Under the pieces are notes generated by a model. That model was given only the letters and a program-made list of their open reading frames with translations. It was not told the origin of the DNA and did not search any database. Shown piece after piece: positions 57,585 to 64,000 of a stretch of DNA of 64,000 nucleotides. The stretch spans positions 18,626,212 to 18,690,211 of the forward strand of contig NC_089762.1 in assembly GCF_040412425.1 (NCBI RefSeq), in the 5' to 3' direction. The translations under genes and the position numbers were made by a program. The DNA comes from Macrobrachium rosenbergii. Its lineage: Eukaryota; Arthropoda; Malacostraca; Decapoda; Palaemonidae. The stretch's first letter is position 1; every line of letters starts with the position of its first letter.

Positions 57585-60500
57585 GATAACATGCAAACCA
57601 TCACAGTGATGAATGCGCATGGTTTAGTTTCAAGTTAACTCAAAAAGAGAAACAGTTCTTAGAAGAACTAACCCAAACTGAAAAAATAGATATAATGAAT
57701 ATAAGTGAAACCTGGTACTCCCAAAGAGACTGGTAATGATGATCAGATAAAGGGTTTCAAACTTATAGATCAGATAGAAAAATAACAATCAAGGGGGATC
57801 CACGATATATGGGAGAGACGTAAATCAAGGAAAAATCTGCGAGAAATATAGTAACAGAGTGTGAATTAATAGCAGTAGAATTTGAATATGAAAAATTAGT
57901 GAACATCATAATACCCCCCTAATACTAAAGTGTTTGATATAATAATAGACAAATTAGATATATGTAGAAATCACAAAGAATGGAACATACTCATATCCGG
58001 AGACTTTAACTTTCCTTTCGTAGATTGGAAAGAACAAATAGGAGATTGTGGTTGTATTTATACATATAAAAAAAAAGAGAGTAACAGTAGCGTAGATGGT
58101 AAGAGGCAATTTGAAAAACTATTAGATATGCTACTAGAACATAACATCCAGCAAATAAATCACCTGCCAACAAGAAAGGATAATATTTTAGACCTAGTAT
58201 TTGCGAACGAGGTGAATTATGTTAAAGATATAATAGTATATAATACAAGTATTTCAGACCATAATGTCTTAGAATTAACAGTCCATTCCAAAGCAAGTGA
58301 AAACAGAGATAAGCAAGAGTCGAAAAAATGGGAAGGATATGGAAAATACAATTTCTATAGTAAGAATATAAAATGGTCAGAAATAAATGAAGAATTAAAC
58401 AAAGACTGGGAAAACATATTTCTAAGTGATAATATACAGGTAAATATGGATATATTATATAAAATATTAGAGAAAAGAAGAGAAGTAAACATCAATTATG
58501 CATACCAAGAGACAGAAGGATCCTGCTCCAGAAAATCAGAAAGTGGAAAAAAGCTCTTGCAAAAGAAAACAATGCATGGAAAGTGATGGAACTAAAAAGT
58601 AAGATAGAAAATGTAGAACAAAAGATTATACAGGCAGTCGCCGGTTATCAGCGTAGTTCAGTTTCCGAGGGTGTGATGAAAACCGAAAATCGCCGCTAAT
58701 TTTCGGGGGTATCGACGTCGAAAAGCGCCGATTTTCAGTTATCAGCGCCTCTGTTAGGTATGCATCAGTGCCAATACCCAATTATCGGCGCCGATGAGCG
58801 GAAATCGGCGATTTTCAGCGTCCAAAATTGCCGATTTTCGTCGCTAGACAAGCCCCCATAAAACTGGATCGCTGTTAACCGAGCCCGCCGTTAACCGGGG
58901 ACTGCCTGTACAATCAAAAGAAAATGAAAAATGGGACCTAGAAGAAAAGACTACAAAATATCATGCAAAACCCCAAAATTTTTTACTTATATGCCAAAAA
59001 GATGAATAAAAGAAGAGTAGAGATAGGCCCTCTAAGAACTGAAGGGCGATTAACGAATGAAAAAAAGGAAATATGTAGCATATTAGCAGAAAGATATAAG
59101 AGTGAATTTACACCTAGAATTCATAATGAAGATAATGATACAGAAATAAGAGATGAAAATAGTGAATATTTATTGGACATAGATATTAATGAAGCCGATA
59201 TTGTGCATGCTATTAATGAAATTAAAAATGGATCAGCAGCCGGACCAGACAGCGTCCCTGCCATTTTGTTAAAGTGATTAGTTCAATCGCAAAGCCGCTC
59301 ACAATATTATTACGACAAAGTGTAGATACAGGCAAGATTTATGATGAGCATAAATTAGCATATATCCCTATTTTCGAAAGTGGATCAAGACTAGAGGCAA
59401 GTAATTATAGGCCTGTGAGTCTGACATCTCATATGAAAGTGTATGAAAGGGTAATGAAGAAAAATATGAAACATTTAATGAAAAATAGTTTAATATAGGA
59501 CACCATGGTTTTGTACCTGGAAAAAGTACACACCCAACTGTTAGTCCACCATGAAAGCATATATAAAAATATGATAAACAAAAAAGATACAGATGTGATT
59601 TGCCTAGACTTTGCAAAAGCTTTTGACAAGGTAGACCATAATATATTAGCAAAAAAAAATCAGAAAACATAACATTGTGGACAAAGTAGGAAGATGTATA
59701 AAAGAATTTTTGCAAAACAGAAAACAGATAGTAATTGCAAATGACGAGAAATCGGATGAAGCTAAGGTAATATCCAGTGTGCCACAAGGTACGGTGTTAG
59801 CTGCATTGCTGTTTGTGATTATGATTGCGGACATAGTAATGTTAAGGACTCTGTAGTGAGAAGTTTCGCCAATGACACAAGAATAAGTAGAGAAATTACT
59901 TGTGATGAAGATAGGAATTCGCTACAAAGAGACCTAAACAAAATATATAAATGGGCAGAGGTAAATAGGATGGTATTTAACTCTGATAAATTTGAATCAA
60001 TAAACTATGGTGATAAAGAAGGAATGCTACAGTATATGCATATAGAGGACCTAATAATGAGACAATCACAAATAAGGAAGCAGTTCAAGACCTTGGTGTG
60101 ATGTTGAATAGGAATATGTTATGCAATGATCAAATAGCAATACTATTGGCAAAATGCAAAGCAAAAATGGGAATGTTGTTCCAGCACTTCAAAACAAGAT
60201 AAGCCAAACACATGATTATGCTTTATAAAACATATGTACGTAGTCCACTTGAATATTGCAATATAATATGGTACCCACACTACTAAAAGGATATTGCACA
60301 AATAGTGTGTGTTCTCGAAAGGAGAAGAGAACGCTACATGATAATACAGGCATGGAAACAGAAGGAATTACTGAAAACATCTTGGAGCTAAAAATATCAG
60401 AAAGAGCAATCAGAGGTAGATTAATAGTGCCCAAAACTATACCAGGAAAACTAAGGAAAGCACACAGGAACATTAATCCACCACGCACCAGCATTGATAA

Positions 60501-60655
60501 TGCAGCGTCTATTCATTGCGCTACCAGCTCATCCGAGGAACATATCAAGAGTGAGCGTATATGTGTTTAAGAATAAGCTTGACAAATATCTAAGATGCAT
60601 CCCAGACCATCCAATTAGCAATTCTCTGGTAGACATCAGAGGTGCCTCACACTGA
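57585..60655 (+). pseudogene. CR1/L2-like LINE ORF2: endonuclease and reverse transcriptase
   Basis: The start is near 57,590 (ITVMNAHGLVSS; then FLEELTQTEKIDIMNISETW). The endonuclease continues at 57,930-58,290 with ILISGDFNFPFVDWKEQIG, LDLVFANEVNYV and SISDHNVLEL, keeping the SDH catalytic block. A MITE interrupts at 58,631. Reverse transcriptase blocks are EIKNGSAAGPDSVPAILLK (59,220), ASNYRPVSLTS (59,398), DVICLDFAKAFDKVDHN (59,595; catalytic Asp present) and SSVPQGTVLAALLF (59,775). VRSFANDTRIS (59,858) has the FADD box changed to FAND. The tail includes RRRERYMII and LPAHPRNISRVSVYVFKNKL near 60,520-60,580. No RNase H is present, as in CR1/L2 elements. Several frameshifts and stops occur. 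Confidence 0.88.
58631..58908. mobile_element. MITE with 17-bp inverted termini and TA target duplication
   Basis: A 278-bp non-coding insertion begins CAGGCAGTCGCCGGTTA and ends TAACCGGGGACTGCCTG. It is flanked by TA on both sides (58,629-58,630 and 58,909-58,910). The termini match with one mismatch. Internally, short motifs such as CGCCGATTTTCAG, ATCGGCGATTTTCAGC and TTATCAGCG recur in both orientations. The TA duplication suits a Tc1/mariner-type mobiliser, but no transposase is present to prove it. Confidence 0.88.
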
Positions 60656-61889
60656 GGGACCTGGGGCAACCCGAACAAACTGTAAGGTCTGTAAGGTAAG
60701 ATCTGCTGCTGTGCCTAGAGCCTCAGTCCTTGTGACTTCTTAGCTGTCATCAGTGTACTCTGCAGTGGCGTCACCTGCTCCATCTCCAGAATCTCTCGTT
60801 CAAGCTGTGCTAGAGTTGACATTTGCCGAGAGGGGTACAGACGAGTAGGGAAAAAGGGCAGAAATCCCCTCATTTCCAAATCGCCTCACGCTGTCAAAGG
60901 TTGTCGGTCAAAGGGCGCTGCCATCCCATCTGATCTCTGATCCTGAGATGTTATCAAAGATGACTGGTCCAAGATAAGAGTTCATCTTACACTGGGTATA
61001 ATTTCGTTTATTTCATCTACGCATGGGAGGTGTTTTTATTTCATTTATTTCATCTACATACATGAAGTTTTTATTTACCTTGTATCATTTATTTCATCTA
61101 TGTACATGAGGTGTTTTTATTTATTTTGTATAATTTATTTCATCTACGTACACAAAGTGTTTTTATTTATTTTGGCACTTCCGAGGGCAGTACGTACAGA
61201 AGATTATTTTTAATTATTTATTTCTCTATTATAGTTCATCTACGTAGAAGATCATTTTCCATCCCTCTCTCTCTCTTTGTATAACTCCTTCACTTATTCC
61301 ATCTACATACATGTTTATCTTTTCCTTTATTGACACTTTCGAGGTTAATACGTACACAAAATTATTGTTAATATATTTTTATTAATTTTTATGCGCTTTT
61401 ATAGTTCATCTATGTAGAAAAGGACAGTTTCTGAACACTCACTCACTCTCCCTCCCCCCCTCCCTTCCCCCCTCTCTCTCTCTCTCCCTCTTTGTATAAC
61501 CCCTCCACCCCTTCATCGAATCAGACCCTCCCTCTCTTTTCCTCTCCATCCAAGCTGCACACAGCAGTTTGACTCACAGTCAGGTGCTCTACGATAACAT
61601 CATCGCGGCAAGTGGACAAGACAGGGCCCGTCTTGTGATGTATCACCTTATCGTCATTTCTCTGTTCCATCAGTGACACTCACAGTCAGGTGGCCTATAA
61701 GATTTCTTTTCAGTTACAAGTTCGAGGAGGGAATGGGAGTAACAGGAGAGGAGCAAAAGCATACAAGACAGTGACCGAATCCGACCTGAATCTGTATATC
61801 TGAGTTCACAGGAGAGAACGTACCGTTTGTGAAGAAACATGGAAATGGAGAATCGTGACATACCCAATTTAAATACTCCTTCACTGAGG
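60656..61889. other. LINE 3' flank and simple-sequence region
   Basis: No gene is supported. It contains the LINE 3' tail, an array of 40-45-bp units at 61,008-61,180 and weaker copies to 61,420, and pyrimidine-rich tracts near 61,265 and 61,440-61,560. Confidence 0.6.
61008..61420. repeat. Degenerate minisatellite of about 40-45-bp units
   Basis: Units share ATTTCATCTACGTACA followed by a TGTTTTTATTTATTTT stretch. Four or five units are clear up to 61,180 and weaker ones follow. Confidence 0.8.
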
Positions 61890-63605
61890 TCCCATGTCAA
61901 CAAGAAGTGTATGATCACACTCCTGAAGAAACTTCTGCACTCGAGTTTATGAACTTATACTGTAAGAATATATATAATTCCCCTTTGACAATACTGGTGA
62001 TGACAATAACAGTAATAATAAACCTGACTGCCGTTATACCAGATGCCTATGATTTACAGCTTGAATTAAATGGTGCCTTCCTTTTCCAGACACATCAACA
62101 CCCGAACCCACCCACAGTGATGAATAAGATGACAACGTGTTTAATGAAAGTCTGGGTAGAATCATGACTACTATCAAATACCCGGACTATCTATGCAAGC
62201 ACGTATATTATTACTCCCTCAGGTGACAGTATTATCAGTGACGAAAACTCTCAATGTTAACACCCACCCGTTATTTATTTCTATGACAACCTCCTTTTTA
62301 TTTGCTTTATTCCTCTATTTTTTTCAGACACATCAACACCTGGATCTGCCGACAGTGAACATAACCCCAGTGATAAATACGACGAGGCGTTTAACAAAAG
62401 CTTGGGTGCAATCATGGCATCTGTCAAGTCCCGCATTATCAATGTAAGTATTTGTATATGACAAAAGTATCATCAGTGTGTTGAGAAAAGTAATAATAAC
62501 TTTGATAGCAATGTCAATACCTGTCTGATGTCCGTCCTATAGATGAAGCATTCTATTTAATGTTTTTTTCACGTGTATAGGTACTGGAGCCATCCAATGA
62601 ACCCTGTAATGATGATCCTAAACAGGATACAGTGAGCAGCCCAGCCCCACAAGATGATGGGAATCCTTATAAAGAATTCATGTGTGCACTGGACACTCTG
62701 GATCTCCCTGATGAAGATACATTGAATCCTGGTACGTTTCAGCGGTAAATATAATCTCCGATCTGCGAGAAATAACATACCCACATTTATGTATCACATA
62801 CCCTTTTCAGCCCATTCCGTTGCCTTCATTATTTTACTTACTTTACAGATGTTCATAAGGAGGGGGATCCTTTCGAAGGGATTTTTAACAGGATACCAAG
62901 CCAAGATATCAACAATAATCAAGCCACTATGGGTGAATTGCCAGTCCAGGAACATACCAGAAACCAGGAAGCAACATCAAATACTTTCGGAGGACTAGAA
63001 ACAGGGAGACGACAAGAGGGCATTGGAGCCAGACCTACACTGAGTCTACAAAGATATAGAGGTAACAGAATAGTAAATATTTAAGATTATTCTGCACCAG
63101 TAGGGTCCCATGTTGACGTGATGACTGTATTACAACAAGGTGAGGATAGGATCACGCGGGATGTGAATAAAACATTTAATGATTTAGGCACATACTCTGG
63201 CAACATTTACCTGTCACTTATAATCAGTCTTGAAAAACTAACAGCTGACAGTTCTGAAACCAATCGCTTTTACATAAATACTTCCGGTGGTTCTTACAGA
63301 AAGGGAGAGGATTCATGAGCTATTCAACACGGCCCTCAATTACCTCCCAAGCGTTTTAGAAGAACACCTCGGGGTGTGTGAAGGATCAGGATGGCGTATA
63401 CGTGCTCTGGAAAAATCAGCAGTAATTTATACGCGGTGCGGACTCACCAATATCCAAAATTATGCCGAGTCTCCTAAAGGATTACAAGGCAGTCATCAAT
63501 TGTGAATATACGCTCAGGCTATAACTGTTTGATAACCTGTCTGCTAGCGTATAAAATCCTAGCAAAGAAACCAGATACTGTATATGTAAGGATAACCCTC
63601 ACCTG
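61890..63605 (+). pseudogene. Spliced gene leading into a Polinton-type DNA polymerase B N-terminal region
   Basis: Exons with matching phases can be read directly. A first exon ends at ...LEFMNLY before a GTAAGA donor near 61,967. Exon 62,328-62,443 has acceptor TTTTTTCAG and donor GTAAGT. Exon 62,581-62,731 has acceptor GTGTATAG and donor GTACGT. Exon 62,849-63,061 has acceptor CTTTACAG and donor GTAACA. The last exon starts at 63,101 after CTGCACCAG. Phases 1, 0, 1 and 1 fit at every join. The early exons encode acidic, Asp/Pro-rich sequence. The last exon contains KTFNDLGTYSGNIYLSL, then in shifted frames LNYLPSVLEEHLG, CEGSGWRI and YKAVINCEYT. This resembles the region before the exonuclease domain of Polinton/adintovirus polymerases. 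Frameshifts near 63,300 and 63,470 and stops beyond show decay. The catalytic domains are missing or outside the window. Confidence 0.6.
62090..62167 (+). pseudogene. Dead duplicate of the 62,328 exon
   Basis: After an acceptor-like CCTTTTCCAG the sequence starts ACACATCAACACC, exactly like exon 62,328. It encodes TSTPEPTHSDE, a stop, then VFNESLGRIM, against TSTPGSADSEH and AFNKSLGAIM in the intact exon. The donor is not conserved. The similarity includes part of the intron side, so this is a genomic duplication of an exon, now inactive. Confidence 0.75.
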
Positions 63606-64000
63606 AGCAGTGATAACCACTATTAGGAATGGATAGATTAATGTAAAGTACGATCCCTAGACAGAAATAAATCTAGCTACTCTAAAAAAAAAAAATTGAG
63701 AAGATGAATGAACTAACATTTATCTTTATAAATTATCCAAAATCTACACGAAGCCGGGCAGTGGAGATAAGTGGGAAATTCACCTAGCTAAAAGAGGAGG
63801 GAAGCCAACCAGTGAACACCTGTCACTCTACTTCTTATCAATAATGAACACGCTGTCCTAGTCAGGGACATGACAGCGTTCATGAATTCATTCTGTCATA
63901 AATTAAGAAGCTCAAAGAAAAATATTCATAGCATCTGTTATAACCGCCTGACATTTTTCACCAGCCCCGAAATTCAACAGTCACACACACTAACATGCAA
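63606..64000. other. Non-coding end of the window
   Basis: No gene is supported. It contains an A-rich run at 63,685-63,697. If the polymerase gene continues, its next exon lies beyond the window. Confidence 0.5.

Overview
This is a stretch of animal nuclear DNA with no identifiable host single-copy gene. It is built almost entirely from old, nested and mostly broken transposable elements in AT-rich, microsatellite-rich DNA. The mixture (CsRn1-type and other Gypsy LTR elements, a DIRS-like element with inverted terminal repeats, I-type and CR1/L2-like LINEs, Harbinger, Merlin, hAT and Mutator-like DNA transposons, Polinton-type DNA polymerase B remnants, very long (TA)n and (GA)n tracts) suggests an arthropod, most likely a decapod crustacean. 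The decapod assignment is inference: two short interspersed repeats resemble sequences I recall from decapod genomes.

Layout. 0-6 kb: the 3' scrap of one I-type LINE, then a nearly complete but broken I-type LINE (ORF1 with zinc knuckles and a 39-bp repeat array; ORF2 with endonuclease, reverse transcriptase and RNase H). 8.4-13.2 kb: a complete minus-strand Gypsy element of CsRn1 type with nearly identical LTRs and a 4-bp target duplication. 13-21 kb: non-coding DNA with microsatellites and small tandem duplications. 21.6-23.7 kb: Harbinger pieces, including a transposase fused head-on to a Myb-like ORF. 24.1-28.9 kb: a Merlin (ISXO2-like) transposase split by a 3.7-kb element that has 3-bp target duplications, inverted repeats over 100 bp long and a FEN/PIN-like nuclease gene (Academ-like). 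29.3-30.0 kb: hAT remnant, followed by about 800 bp of (TA)n. 31.9-39.9 kb: DIRS-like element between 300-bp inverted repeats. 40.3-42.8 kb: second Gypsy element. 43.3-47 kb: Polinton-type DNA polymerase B with a duplicated C-terminal part. 47.5-49.3 kb: hAT-like transposase. 49.5-53 kb: diverged tandem repeats and a LINE tail. 53.7-54.7 kb: Mutator-like transposase. 55.9-60.7 kb: CR1/L2-like LINE carrying a SINE-like insertion with a 17-bp target duplication and a MITE with TA target duplication. 61.9-63.6 kb: an apparently spliced gene whose 3' part resembles the N-terminal region of Polinton-type DNA polymerase B.

The elements do not form a cooperating system. The window is a stratified record of insertions, and target-site duplications give the order in three places: the nuclease element after Merlin, and the SINE and the MITE after the CR1-like LINE. 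Nearly every coding region has stops or frameshifts. The objects most worth following are the nuclease-bearing transposon at 24,670-28,383, the intron-bearing polymerase-like gene at 61.9-63.6 kb, and the SINE-like insertion whose tRNA-type promoter boxes appear circularly permuted.
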